Shown here in pieces: positions 26,237-35,540 of a stretch of 64,000 bases of DNA. Numbering within the stretch: the stretch's first letter is position 1; the number at the start of each line of letters is the position of its first letter. The position numbers were made by a program, and so were the translations under genes. This DNA comes from Aquitalea aquatilis (GTDB lineage: Bacteria > Pseudomonadota > Gammaproteobacteria > Burkholderiales > Chromobacteriaceae): positions 2,542,001 through 2,606,000 of the forward strand of contig NZ_CP039731.1 of the NCBI RefSeq assembly GCF_005155025.1, in the 5' to 3' direction. The notes beneath the pieces were generated by a model. The model had not been told where the DNA came from. It did not search any database and saw only the letters and a list, made by a program, of their open reading frames with translations.

Positions 26237-27247
26237 TTACAGCAAACCGGCCTTGCGCAGCATGGGCGCTGCCTGACTGTCATCCCCCAGCTTCTGCATA
26301 TCCAGTGCCGGCGGCGTCAACTGGTTGAAAGGCTTGAGCACCGGTGCCGGTGCGATGCCCGGCAATAGCGGGTACTCGAAGGTGATGTTGCTCTTGGCCA
26401 GCACCTGCTGGGCACGGGCGCTGGTCAGGTAGCTGACAAATTTCTGCGCCGCATCGGCATTGTGCGCGGTTTTCAGTACCCCGGCACCAGAGACGTTGAG
26501 CAAGGCACCAACGTCACCATTGCCGAAGTGATACAGCTGGCTGTGCATGCCCTTGTTGCCCAGCTCTACCTGCAGGCGTGCCAGGTAGTAATTGTTGATG
26601 ATGCCGACAGCCACGCTGCCACGATTGACAGCAGCGGCGACGCCTTCGTTGTCGTCGAACATCTGAGCGTTGTTGCGCAGCCCCTTCAGCCATTGCTGGG
26701 TCGCAGCCTCACCCTTCAGGGCGCGCACGGCGCTGACCAGTGGCAGGAAGTCGCCATCAGACGGTGCAATGGCCAGTTTGCCTTTCCATTGCGGGCCAGC
26801 CAGATCCAGCAAGGAGAACGGCATGGCAAGACCGGCAGCCAGCTTGTTGTTGACCACCAGCACGTTTTCACGTGCGGTCACGCCCACCCAGCTGCCGCTG
26901 GGCGAGTTGTACTTGGCCGGGATGGCGGCCAGCGTGGCGGCAGGCAGGCGGGTCAGCATCTGCTTGCCTTCCAGCGCCATCAACTCCGGCGAGTTCGAGG
27001 CAAAGTAGACGTCAGCCGGTGAGGCCTTGCCTTCGGCCATCAACTGGGCCACCAGCTCCGGGCCTTCGCCTTCGCGCACCTTGACGCTGATGCCGCTGGC
27101 TTGCTCAAAGTCCTTGACCAGCAGTTTGACGGTTTGCGGGTGTTGGGCGCTGTACAGGATCAGGCTAGCGGCATTGGCCGGGAGCGCCAGACCCAGGCTG
27201 ATCAGACTGGCGACGCCGAGCAGGCTCTGCTTGATAAATGATTTCAT
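26237..27247 (-). CDS. fbpA: Periplasmic ferric iron-binding protein
   Basis: This 336-residue protein has a Sec signal peptide (cleavage after ANA near residue 26). The mature part fits class II iron-binding proteins: LYSAQHPQTV, then DVYFASNSPELMALE, and the Tyr pair in GIINNYYLARL that binds iron in FbpA. It delivers Fe3+ to the membrane permease encoded next. The gap to efeB is 26 bases. Confidence 0.87.
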   Translation of the reverse strand: MKSFIKQSLLGVASLISLGLALPANAASLILYSAQHPQTVKLLVKDFEQASGISVKVREGEGPELVAQLMAEGKASPADVYFASNSPELMALEGKQMLTRLPAATLAAIPAKYNSPSGSWVGVTARENVLVVNNKLAAGLAMPFSLLDLAGPQWKGKLAIAPSDGDFLPLVSAVRALKGEAATQQWLKGLRNNAQMFDDNEGVAAAVNRGSVAVGIINNYYLARLQVELGNKGMHSQLYHFGNGDVGALLNVSGAGVLKTAHNADAAQKFVSYLTSARAQQVLAKSNITFEYPLLPGIAPAPVLKPFNQLTPPALDMQKLGDDSQAAPMLRKAGLL

Positions 27248-27273
27248 GGTGAACTGCCTTGTATTCGGTTGGT

Positions 27274-28563
27274 TTACAGTCCGGCGAACAACGGTTCGCC
27301 GATATAGCCCTTGCCATCGGTACCTGGCGGGCAGGCAAAGATGGCGCTGGCTACATGGGTGGTGTACTGGTTCATCATGTCGCGCGCGGCCACGGTCTTG
27401 TTGATCCGGATGAAGCCGCTGCGCGGATCGCGCTGGTAAGCGATGAAGAACAGGCCGGCATCGTATTCGATGCCCTGATGCCAGGGCGGCCAGCGCTCGG
27501 CGGTAAAGCTGGAGCCGTCATTGTAGGAATAGGCACGGCGCAGAATGCGCGAGCCGCCATTTTCCTGCGGCGAGGCCACACGCGAGTGGGCACTGTCCGG
27601 AATGATAGTGTTGCCATCCTTGTCGGTGGCATCCAGCTTCATGGCTTCAAACTCGTTTTTCTGGCCTAGCGGTGCACCGTTATCCTTGTAGCGACCGACC
27701 ACTTCCTGCTGGAAGCCCAGTTCGCTGCGGTCCCAGTGTTCCAGCGCAATGCGGATGCGACGCACCACCACATAGCTGCCGTTTTTCATCCAGCCGCCTT
27801 CGTCGCCAACCCAGACAAATTCCTTCATCAGGGCCGGATCCTTGGTTGACGGATTATTAGTGCCGTCCTTGAAACCCATCAGATTGCGCCCGGTACTGCC
27901 ATCAGCCGGTGCGCTGGCAAAGCCGGTTTGTGCCCAGCGCAGGCTGGCCACGCCCTGGGCCAGGGCGGCCAGTTGGCGTACGGCATGGAAGGCAACTTGC
28001 GGGTCGTCGGCGCAAGCCTGGATGGACAGGTCACCACCGCTGCGCTCCGGCACCAGCTGGTCGCCATTGAATTTCGGCAGATCGACAAAGGCTGCCGGGC
28101 GACGGCTGGCCAGACCGTAACGATCCACCCCGTTCTTGCTGAACAGGCCGGGGCCAAAGCCAAAGGTCAGCGTCAGTTTGCCGGTGGACAGGCCGATGCT
28201 GTCGCCGCCGTCTTCCGGAGCGGCGTCAATCTTGCCGCTCAGCGGCAGTGCCGTCTGGCCCCGGCTGAGCCGGCGTGCCGCAGCGGTCCAGCGCTTGAGC
28301 AGGGCAATGACATCGGCGCGCTGTTCGGTATCCAGGTCAAAGGCTGCAAAGTAGCTGTGTTTTTGCTGTGGCGTGATGATGCCGGCCTGATGCGCGCCAT
28401 CAAACGGAATCAGATCCTGTGGCATCGGCGTGGCAGCCAGTGCGCGCGGGCTGCTCAGCATGCCCAGGCCGCCCCCCAGCAGCGCCCCGGCCACAGCGGC
28501 CTGAGTGCCGCCAAGCAAAAAGCGCCGGCGGGCGGGGTTGATCGGGGTGTCGTGCTTACTCAT
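27274..28563 (-). CDS. efeB: EfeB-type DyP heme peroxidase, Tat-exported
   Basis: This 429-residue protein has a Tat signal (RRRFLLGG at residues 12-19). It carries the dye-decolorising peroxidase core: distal Asp in GFKDGT (230-235), proximal His in DSAH (H326) and Arg in SRILRR. In EfeUOB systems EfeB oxidises iron or acts on heme in the periplasm. Here no efeU or efeO is present, and the gene sits instead with an FbpABC transporter. The start overlaps the stop of the beta-propeller gene by four bases. Confidence 0.87.
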   Translation of the reverse strand: MSKHDTPINPARRRFLLGGTQAAVAGALLGGGLGMLSSPRALAATPMPQDLIPFDGAHQAGIITPQQKHSYFAAFDLDTEQRADVIALLKRWTAAARRLSRGQTALPLSGKIDAAPEDGGDSIGLSTGKLTLTFGFGPGLFSKNGVDRYGLASRRPAAFVDLPKFNGDQLVPERSGGDLSIQACADDPQVAFHAVRQLAALAQGVASLRWAQTGFASAPADGSTGRNLMGFKDGTNNPSTKDPALMKEFVWVGDEGGWMKNGSYVVVRRIRIALEHWDRSELGFQQEVVGRYKDNGAPLGQKNEFEAMKLDATDKDGNTIIPDSAHSRVASPQENGGSRILRRAYSYNDGSSFTAERWPPWHQGIEYDAGLFFIAYQRDPRSGFIRINKTVAARDMMNQYTTHVASAIFACPPGTDGKGYIGEPLFAGL

Positions 28564-29678
28564 TTGGCCAGTACCACTGTATTGACGTCATCGGAAACGT
28601 AATAGAAGCCATCGCCGGCTGCATTCATGGTGATGCCGAACAGGTTGCCGTTGCCCGGCGGGGTCATCGCCTTGTTGGTGTTGATCCAGCGGGCTACCAG
28701 CTGCGTGCCGGTTTCCGGGTCGATTTCCACTACCTTGCCGTTGGAGCCGTTGGTCACCAGCAGATGGCCTTGCGGGGTGGTGGTCATGGCCAGCGGACGC
28801 AACAGCATGCCGTCATGGGTCAGGGTGCGGCCAATCCCGGCACTGGTAGTGCGGGTGGTGGCATCCCAGATCTCGCTGATGCGGTTGCCCAGTGCGTCGG
28901 AGACATACAGCTTGTCGTCCTTGCCCAGCGCAAGGCCGGTGGGGCCGATCAGGAACACACCCTTGTCGGCCTGCTCGCCAAAGCCGCTGGCCACCACGGT
29001 ACGGGTCTTGATGACCGGCGGTTTGCCAGCCGGAATGTCCAGCTCCAGCCGCAACACGGTGGATTGATTCACCACCGGCGGATTGCCCTTGGCGCTGCCC
29101 ACGCCAAAGCCGGCATTGCTGACAAACAGGGTGGCTTTGTCGCCTTGATCCACCACCGCCATATTGCCCCAAGGATTGTTGATGTCCGGACCAGACCACA
29201 CATCTGCCACTTTACCATTGGGGTCCAATACAACCAGGCAGCCGGCACCCTTGGTATCGGTAGTGCCGTCATTGCTGGGGGTGCTGCCCACAATGACCCA
29301 GCCGCTCTTGAGCATGGTCATGGCCGTGGACAGGCCTACGCCGCCCGGACAGTTATGCAGATCGCGCGGCAACTGGGCAAACAGGGTCAGCTGCTTGCTG
29401 TCAGGATGGTAGTTGACGATGGTACTGCCCAGGCCTTGCAGGTTGGCAGCATTGTTGAAGTTGTCGATCAACAGGTCGCCCGCCTTCACACTGCCGGCAG
29501 TGACTGGTGCCACAGCCAGGGCGTACGGGTTTTGGTCGCCATTGTCCGGTACCGTGGTAGTAAGGGTGGTGTGCTTCTTGATGCCTTGCAGGAAGGGAAT
29601 GCTGTCCTCGGCCAAGCTGAAATTGGCCAGCAGGGACATGCCGATCAGGCAGGTGGAAAAGCGAAACAGGCTTTTCAT
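28560..29678 (-). CDS. Secreted NHL/SMP-30-like beta-propeller protein
   Basis: The protein has 372 residues from ATG 29678 (GGGAG six bases upstream), with a Sec signal ending at LAEDS. The mature part shows repeated blade-like strings such as GPTGLALGKDDKLYVSDALGNRISE and MTTTPQGHLLVTNGSNGKVVEID, given here in shortened form: LYVSDALGNRI and HLLVTNGSNGKV. It is periplasmic or outer-membrane associated. Being coupled to efeB and the iron transporter, it may handle iron or a siderophore-like ligand. No enzyme motif proves this. Confidence 0.7.
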   Translation of the reverse strand: MKSLFRFSTCLIGMSLLANFSLAEDSIPFLQGIKKHTTLTTTVPDNGDQNPYALAVAPVTAGSVKAGDLLIDNFNNAANLQGLGSTIVNYHPDSKQLTLFAQLPRDLHNCPGGVGLSTAMTMLKSGWVIVGSTPSNDGTTDTKGAGCLVVLDPNGKVADVWSGPDINNPWGNMAVVDQGDKATLFVSNAGFGVGSAKGNPPVVNQSTVLRLELDIPAGKPPVIKTRTVVASGFGEQADKGVFLIGPTGLALGKDDKLYVSDALGNRISEIWDATTRTTSAGIGRTLTHDGMLLRPLAMTTTPQGHLLVTNGSNGKVVEIDPETGTQLVARWINTNKAMTPPGNGNLFGITMNAAGDGFYYVSDDVNTVVLAK

Positions 29679-29752
29679 GAAAACTCCCGATGAGTAAGGC
29701 GTAATGAGGGTGGATTTCAATTAGGGCCGCCGGCCTCAGGACCGGCTTGCCA

Positions 29753-31285
29753 TCAGAAGGTAATCACGGTTTTCACGGCCACTACCCAGGCATTCGGAAT
29801 GTGTTGGGTCTGGGTGCTGTCAGTGCTGGACACTGTGCCCGCGCCGGGTTTCAGCGTATATTGCAGGTCGCCTTGCAATTGCCACCACGGGGTGAGCTGG
29901 TACTGGTAGGTGGCTTCGACAAAAGTCTCATCACGGCGTACCGGGTACAGCGGATTACCGTTGGCTGTGGCCGTATCCTCGTCATATGCACGCAGATGGT
30001 TGCCCACCTTCACATAGCCCACGGCCAGACCCGCCACGTCGCTGTCGCGACCATTGAACGGGGCCGTCAAAGTGATACCGGCATTGGCGCTGAAGCTGAT
30101 CTGGTTCCGGTCGCCCGGTGCCCACATCAGGCGGGTAAAAGCATTGAGGGTACGGCTGCTGTCTTCCGCCGGACGCCATAGCATCTGGTCGGCCACGGCG
30201 TAAATACTGTAATTGCCACGATGCTGCGCGGCATTGCCGGAGCTGTTAGGGTCCGCCAGTGACAGACCGGTATCGTCATAACGCTGGTCGCCAAATTTTG
30301 CGTTCTGATACCAGGCACCCAGCTTGTAGGTGCCCGGCAGGCCCTTCGGCTTTCCATCATCCAGCTGGCCATCACCCGGCTGGTTCAGACCATATTGCAG
30401 TTCGCTGATCCACAAGCTGCCACCGTGCAGATTGAAGGCAGTGCCGTGCTTGTTGGCCTGCTGGGAGTCACTGTTGCTGGTGCCGGCTGGATCGCCCGCG
30501 AACACGCCGCCCAGCACTGACAGCTGATCAGTCAGCTTGCCACGCAAGCGCACGCCCAGCCCGGAGAGCGGATAGGCCGGGCCTCCGGCTGTCATGTCGT
30601 CGGATGGGATGGCCGGCCAGCCGAACATGGTACCCATGAAAGTACCGGCATACTGACTGACCATGAACTCTTGGTCGATACTCTGTTGACCGATCTTGAT
30701 ATCAGCCTTGCCATTGAAGAGTTTTTGTTGGTACCAGGCTTCCCACAGCCGGGTAGTGGCTGCTGCCTCAGTGCCGCTGGATGTTTGCAGGCTGCCGACA
30801 TGGTCGGCGCTAAAACTGTCACCATGGATGTCCAGTACGCTGACATTGGCCGATCCGCCTTCCCACAGGCCGGCTCTTTGCGTGTCCAGCCCCAAGGTCA
30901 GGGTGGTGACGCCATGGTATTCGCTGCCATGCTTCAGTCCGCCAGACACGTTGCTCAGGTATTCGCTGTCTTCCGTCAGCCCCAGCGTGATGCCGTGTTG
31001 GCCAAGGCTGCTGCGCAGGCCGCCCATGTCACCCAGCAGGGTGGAGCGGTTCCATACGCCGGTCCATTGGTCTGCTGGTTTGGCTTGTACAGTCTGGTCG
31101 GCTTCCGGTAGCTCTGCCGGATTGACCTCTGCCTGTTCTGCCAGATTCATGGTGGATTCTGCCTGGACATTGCCTGCGCTTGCCCATGCAGCGCAGGCAG
31201 ACACCACCACCACAGCCGTTTTGCTGCGCGACCAGGATGCGGGTAGCGAGTGGCTCAAGATTTGTTTCCCCAGTACTGATTTCAC
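29753..31285 (-). CDS. OprB-like outer membrane porin
   Basis: This 510-residue protein has a long N-terminal signal peptide (cleavage near VQAES, about residue 43). The beta-barrel is of the carbohydrate-selective porin (OprB) family: WNRSTLLGDMGGLR, then IKIGQQSIDQEF, and a C-terminal strand ending VVAVKTVITF with terminal Phe. It is the first gene of the iron operon, so it may pass an iron chelate, as an alternative to sugar. The Fur-like site upstream supports iron control. Confidence 0.75.
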   Translation of the reverse strand: MKSVLGKQILSHSLPASWSRSKTAVVVVSACAAWASAGNVQAESTMNLAEQAEVNPAELPEADQTVQAKPADQWTGVWNRSTLLGDMGGLRSSLGQHGITLGLTEDSEYLSNVSGGLKHGSEYHGVTTLTLGLDTQRAGLWEGGSANVSVLDIHGDSFSADHVGSLQTSSGTEAAATTRLWEAWYQQKLFNGKADIKIGQQSIDQEFMVSQYAGTFMGTMFGWPAIPSDDMTAGGPAYPLSGLGVRLRGKLTDQLSVLGGVFAGDPAGTSNSDSQQANKHGTAFNLHGGSLWISELQYGLNQPGDGQLDDGKPKGLPGTYKLGAWYQNAKFGDQRYDDTGLSLADPNSSGNAAQHRGNYSIYAVADQMLWRPAEDSSRTLNAFTRLMWAPGDRNQISFSANAGITLTAPFNGRDSDVAGLAVGYVKVGNHLRAYDEDTATANGNPLYPVRRDETFVEATYQYQLTPWWQLQGDLQYTLKPGAGTVSSTDSTQTQHIPNAWVVAVKTVITF

Positions 31286-31307
31286 GCGGATATCCCTATT
31301 TGCGAAT

Positions 31308-31326
31308 GATGCAGAGAATCATTTGC
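31308..31326. promoter_or_regulatory. Fur-box-like site before the iron operon
   Basis: The 19-base stretch around GAGAATCATTTGC agrees with the E. coli Fur consensus at 13 of 19 positions when aligned by eye. It lies about 23 bases upstream of the porin start. More TATTTGC words occur at about 31298, 31376 and 31393. Iron repression of the whole operon is the natural reading. Confidence 0.5.
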
Positions 31327-31713
31327 ATGTAATTGTTAAACCAAGGGGCTAGCTCTATGGATCTGGGATTAATTCTATTTGCAAATAACTCCTATTTGCA
31401 TTTGAAAAGGTGTGCTTATTGTGACGCTTTGTGATGAGATGCGACGGTTTGTACGGTGACTTGCCGGCATGGGGGAAGGGTTTGCTGCTAGCTGCTGGAT
31501 CGGCCTGAGCTACGGGCAGGCAGTATCTCTGTTGGGGTAGCACGCTTGGCGTATTTCCTGCACCAAAACTCGCCATGCCTTATGCATTTAGCGTCAGCCG
31601 GTTTTGCTGCGACATATTGTCGCAGTGACTATTTTTGCTGCCCGGGCCGGTGTTTTTGCCAGAGTAAAAAAACGATAATCAACGCGCTTGCTGATATCTG
31701 CGAAGGCAAAAAC
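31327..31713. other. Intergenic region with AT-rich repeats
   Basis: The left part (31370-31410) has two TATTTGCA words 17 bases apart and probably belongs to the leftward operon promoter. The right part precedes the truncated gene at 31714. No gene was recognised. Confidence 0.35.
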
Positions 31714-31866
31714 ATGAAAAGCAATACCTTTAACCGGTTGGCAGCTTCCCTAATTCTGGCAGGTATCACTGGTCCAGTGCTGGCTTGTGCCAGTTGTGGC
31801 TGCACGCTGAGTTCGGATTGGGATAGCCAGGGGTTTACCTCGCAAGAAGGCTTGAAACTGGATAGC
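31714..31866 (+). pseudogene. 5' remnant of a Cys-rich exported protein
   Basis: An ATG at 31714 with GAAGG upstream begins MKSNTFNRLAASLILAG, a signal peptide, then CASCGCTLSSDWDSQGF. After about 50 residues the reading changes abruptly into DNA homologous to the DUF932 cassette. The original protein was probably an outer-membrane or periplasmic protein of unknown role. The rest of the gene is missing. Confidence 0.6.
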
Positions 31867-32459
31867 CGGCCACTGCTGGGGCTGCCCCCGCAGCATGAAT
31901 TCCCCGGCCAAACGCACCAGGCAGGTTTTGACCCAATCGAGGGAAGGGGGCAGGCCATCATGCAATACGATCCACTCAGCAATCGCGCAGCCCAGCGCTT
32001 CCGTCACCTCGTAGTGCCACTCCCCGGGTGCACCCTGATCCAGTTGGTCGTACAAGGTATCTGCGAGGGCTGCCACCATCGGCGCGTATTGCACCAGTTC
32101 GGCATGCAGCTCCAGACAGCCAGCACCCCAGATCACCAGCAGACTGCGCTCGGCATCCGGACCGTCGTATGCCACACCCAGGCCGTTCCAGGTACAGAAG
32201 TTGCGCATGCCAGCAGTGAGGCAAGCTGCCGTCAAAGCAATGGATTGCACGGAGGCCATAGCATCACTCCACCAAGGCCAGTGCATGTTCCAGTGCTTTG
32301 CCCTTGAGTTGGGCACCCTGACCGAACCAGGCCGAATCGAGACGGTAATCCTGACTACGGGCTCGACGGCGATGATCGACATACTCGGTCATGGCATTCA
32401 CCAAGCCCCATGCCGTACCCCGAGTGCCCGCGAGCATCGAACCCATGCCACCACCGCTA
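31867..32459 (-). pseudogene. Second, broken copy of the DUF932 cassette (fragments of two genes)
   Basis: This stretch repeats about 5318-5895. It contains the unknown cassette protein (start ATG 32258, about 133 matched residues) and the C-terminal ~65 residues of the DUF932 protein (ending 32264). The order and spacing are the same as in the intact copy. The left break is at the truncated Cys-rich gene and the right break at an IS256 remnant. Neither gene is complete. Confidence 0.85.
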
Positions 32460-32800
32460 TGAGTTGTGGCTCTAAGGTGCCTTGGCGGTCGCGTGGTACC
32501 TCAATGTGTAATTCGCTGAAGTCGCCCTTGAGGGGCTTGCTGCTCTTGCTGTTCCGGGTGTCACCGTCGGGATTGAACATCGACTCATGTTTGTAATGGC
32601 CAAGATGCGCGGCCATCTTGGCATCCAGCGCTTTTTCGACCAGCCGCTTTGTAAGCTGTTCTCACAGATGAGATCTTCGGGCTTCCGGTAATCGGCCAGC
32701 AAATTGTCCAGTGCAGGTGCGTTGTGGTGGGTGATACATGTGGCTATCTATGGGTGACTGCCCTCCATCGCAGTCGGTTAGAAACGGATTGCCCTCTATC
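32460..32800 (-). mobile_element. IS256-family remnant
   Basis: Minus-strand translation gives LADYRKPEDLI, ENS, then in another frame LTKRLVEKALDAKMAAHLGHY and LKGDFSELHIEVPRDRQGT. This is the N-terminal region of an IS256 Mutator-type transposase with an internal deletion and frameshift. The 3' two thirds are missing. The outer end may be near GAAACGGATTGCCC at about 32776-32795. Confidence 0.75.
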
Positions 32801-32847
32801 CTTGCTCATCTCGTGTCAGGTTTGCTTGCCTTGCACTTTTTATCGGC

Positions 32848-32861
32848 TTGAGCGGAATCAA
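32848..32861. promoter_or_regulatory. FNR/DNR-type box before tatA
   Basis: TTGAGCGGAATCAA matches the TTGAT-N4-ATCAA consensus at 9 of 10 fixed positions. It is 98 bases upstream of the tatA start. It suggests anaerobic induction together with nosZ. Confidence 0.5.
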
Positions 32862-32959
32862 TGCCTTGGCAGCAGCCGGCAGCTAAGCTGACGCCGATAT
32901 GACAGCAGCGTCAACAAGGTGCCGGCCGGTGTCCGGATGCGGCTGTGCACGGAGGTGTC

Positions 32960-33148
32960 ATGGGCTCGTTCAGTCTGTTGCATTGGGTAATTGTGTTGCT
33001 GGTGGTCATCCTGATTTTCGGTACCCGTAAGCTGAAAAATGTCGGTGAGGATCTGGGTGGTGCCGTGCGTGGTTTTCGGCGTGGTATGCAGGGGGACGAC
33101 GACTCATTGCCGCCAGTCCGGCCATCGCGTGGTGATGATGCTATCTGA
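32960..33148 (+). CDS. tatA: TatA/E-type twin-arginine translocase protein
   Basis: This 62-residue protein has one N-terminal membrane helix ([13 protein letters not shown]), the conserved FGTRKL hinge and the amphipathic helix [18 protein letters not shown], as in TatA/TatE. ATG 32960 has GGAGG six bases upstream. It stands directly before nosZ, whose product carries a Tat signal, with no tatB or tatC near. An extra TatA/E copy next to nos genes is known in denitrifiers. It probably boosts export of folded NosZ. Confidence 0.85.
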   Translation: MGSFSLLHWVIVLLVVILIFGTRKLKNVGEDLGGAVRGFRRGMQGDDDSLPPVRPSRGDDAI

Positions 33149-33358
33149 GTGTCGCAGGAGGCGCTTTCTGGTCTGATCCTCTGGTTTGACTGCTGTTCAT
33201 CTCTGCAGGCGGGCCACTCAGCCTGCCTTGTTTCCTGCATTTCCCTTACTCGCAGTATTTTTTGCCGGCAGTTTTTACGGCGGATTGTTCCTGCGTGGCA
33301 TATGCGTGCTAGGTTTTATCTCTGTGCTTTATTTCAAATGCATCACGTGCTGGTTTGA

Positions 33359-33372
33359 TTGATTCATATCAA
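33359..33372. promoter_or_regulatory. Perfect FNR/DNR/NNR box before nosZ
   Basis: TTGATTCATATCAA is an exact TTGAT-N4-ATCAA match, 143 bases upstream of the nosZ start. It would bind an FNR/CRP-type activator under low oxygen or nitric oxide. Confidence 0.75.
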
Positions 33373-33514
33373 TTTCAGCAAAAATACCCAGGACGTAGGA
33401 TGCACCCGCTGCGACAAATTGTCGCACCTTGCCGCGTGTACTGCAGGAAACCCCCACCCCCGACAGGCGGAAAGCGGCAAGACATATCGGACTTTCAACG
33501 CGAGAGAGCGCTCC

Positions 33515-35470
33515 ATGACTACTCCGAACAACAAGCAGGCAACTGATAGCGCGCCGGATCTGTCCCGGCGCAAGTTCCTGGGTACCACAGCAGTCGCCGG
33601 TCTGGCCGGTGCCGGCCTGTCGATGGGCCTTAGCGCCTGCAACAAGGGGGCGGGTAACAGCGATGCCGGTGCAGCCAGCGCCGGAGCTGCCGGCAAGGCG
33701 GCAGCCGCCATCGATTACGAAAAGTACGAAGTGCATCCGGGCAAGCTGGATACCTACTATGCCTTCTCCAGCGGTGGTCACTCTGGCGAAGTACGCGTGC
33801 TGGGCATTCCGTCCGGCCGCGAGATCAAGCGCATTCCAGTGTTCAATTACGACTGCATGGTGGGCTGGGGCATTACCAACGAATCCAAGGCCATCATCGG
33901 CACCAAGCCGGACGGTTCGCTCAAGTACACCACCGGGGACACCCACCACGTGCACATGAGCTATACCAACGGCACCTATGACGGCAAGCACATCTTCGTC
34001 AACGACAAGATCAATGCCCGTCTGGCACGTATCCGCCTGGATACCATGGAATGCGACAAGATTCTGGAATTGCCCAATGTACAGGGCTTCCACGGCGTAT
34101 TCCCGGACAAGTGCGACCCGGTAGACCCCAAGATCAACCACACCACCCGCGTCTTCTGCGGCAATGAATTCCACATTCCGCAACCCAATGACGGCCGCGA
34201 TCTGGAAGCGCACGAAAAGTATTTCTGCCTGTTCACCTGCGTGGATTCGGAAACCATGGAGCCTCGCTGGCAGTGCAAGGTGGATGGCAATATGGACCTA
34301 GTTGCCACCTCCTACGACGGCAAGATTGCCTGCTCCAACCAGTACAACACCGAAAACGGCGTGCATTACGAAGACATGATGGCCGCCGAGCGCGATGCTT
34401 GTGTGTTCTTCCACATCGAACGCATCGAAGCGGCAGTGAAGGCCGGCAAGACCTTCACCATCGGCAAATCCGGCGTGCCCATCGTGGATGGCACCAAGGA
34501 CGCCAACAAGGACCCGAAAACCGCGCTTACCTGCTATGTGCCGGTGCCGAAAAACCCGCATGGCGTCAACACCTCGCCGGATGGCAAGTACTACGTCTGC
34601 GCTGGCAAGCTGTCGCCGACTGCCACCGTGATCGAGCACGACCTCATCCTCAAGTGGTTCGAGGGTAGCCTGAAAGAACCGCGCGACACCGTGGTGGCAG
34701 AGCCGGAAATCGGCCTGGGCCCCTTGCATACCGGCTTTGACGGCAAGGGCAGCGCCTATACCACACTGTTCCTGGACAGCCAGATCGTGAAGTGGAGCCT
34801 GGATGCGGCCATCAAGGCCTTCAAGGGCGACAAGAGTGCCAAGGTGGTGCAGGACCGTATCGACGTGCACTACCAGCCAGGCCATGGCTTTACCTCCATG
34901 GGCGAAACCAAGGAACCGGATGGCAAGTTCTTCCTGTCCGACAACAAGTTCTCCAAGGACCGTTACCTGCCGGTAGGCCCGTACCATCCGGAAAATGCGC
35001 AGCTGATCGACATTTCCGGTGACAAGATGCAGCTGATTCACGATGCCCCGGCCTATCCGGAGCCGCATGACTCCATCATGGTGCGTCGCGACATCATCAA
35101 GACCCGTCAGATTTACAACCTGGACGAGTTCCCGCTGGCTGTCAAAAACATGAAGGACAGCCGTGTGGAGCGCAAGGGCAAGAAAGTCACGGTTTACCTG
35201 GCGTCACAAGCACCAACTTTCGGTCTGCGCGAATGGAAGGTGAAGAAGGGCGATGAGGTTACCATCATCGTGACCAATCTGGACAAGGTGGAGGACCTGA
35301 CGCACGGGTTTGCCATCCCCAAGTACAACATCAACTTCGTCATCCATCCTCAGGATACCAAGTCGGTTACCTTCATCGCCGACAAGCCGGGCGTGTTCTG
35401 GTGCTACTGCACCAACTTCTGCCATGCACTGCACTTGGAGATGCGTTCACGCATGCTGGTAGAAGCCTGA
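33515..35470 (+). CDS. nosZ: Nitrous oxide reductase, clade I, Tat-exported
   Basis: This 651-residue periplasmic copper enzyme reduces N2O to N2. It has a Tat signal with SRRKFL at residues 17-22, which marks the clade I type. A seven-bladed propeller carries the CuZ His ligands (for example HHVHM). The C-terminal cupredoxin domain has the CuA motif CYCTNFCHALHLEM. ATG 33515 follows GAGAG; earlier in-frame starts lack a site. It is followed by a strong hairpin at 35504, so nosZ RNA may often end there. Accessory genes nosDFYL follow on the same strand. Confidence 0.97.
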   Translation: MTTPNNKQATDSAPDLSRRKFLGTTAVAGLAGAGLSMGLSACNKGAGNSDAGAASAGAAGKAAAAIDYEKYEVHPGKLDTYYAFSSGGHSGEVRVLGIPSGREIKRIPVFNYDCMVGWGITNESKAIIGTKPDGSLKYTTGDTHHVHMSYTNGTYDGKHIFVNDKINARLARIRLDTMECDKILELPNVQGFHGVFPDKCDPVDPKINHTTRVFCGNEFHIPQPNDGRDLEAHEKYFCLFTCVDSETMEPRWQCKVDGNMDLVATSYDGKIACSNQYNTENGVHYEDMMAAERDACVFFHIERIEAAVKAGKTFTIGKSGVPIVDGTKDANKDPKTALTCYVPVPKNPHGVNTSPDGKYYVCAGKLSPTATVIEHDLILKWFEGSLKEPRDTVVAEPEIGLGPLHTGFDGKGSAYTTLFLDSQIVKWSLDAAIKAFKGDKSAKVVQDRIDVHYQPGHGFTSMGETKEPDGKFFLSDNKFSKDRYLPVGPYHPENAQLIDISGDKMQLIHDAPAYPEPHDSIMVRRDIIKTRQIYNLDEFPLAVKNMKDSRVERKGKKVTVYLASQAPTFGLREWKVKKGDEVTIIVTNLDKVEDLTHGFAIPKYNINFVIHPQDTKSVTFIADKPGVFWCYCTNFCHALHLEMRSRMLVEA

Positions 35471-35503
35471 TCATTACTTGCAACGAGACGAGCAATGAAT
35501 TCC

Positions 35504-35528
35504 GGGGGAGTTCGCTCCCCCATTTTTT
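35504..35528 (+). terminator. Terminator or attenuator between nosZ and nosD
   Basis: GGGGGAG at 35504-35510 pairs with CTCCCCC at 35515-35521 (TTCG loop) and is followed by ATTTTTTT. Since nosD begins only 13 bases later, partial read-through probably sets a higher level of nosZ than of the assembly genes. Confidence 0.85.
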
Positions 35529-35540
35529 TCCGAGGCTGGC

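Noticed and set aside
31546-32307. 253-residue plus-strand open frame through the scar
   Set aside because: Only its first ~50 codons after 31714 are a real gene start. The rest is antisense reading of the duplicated cassette, so it is a chance fusion.
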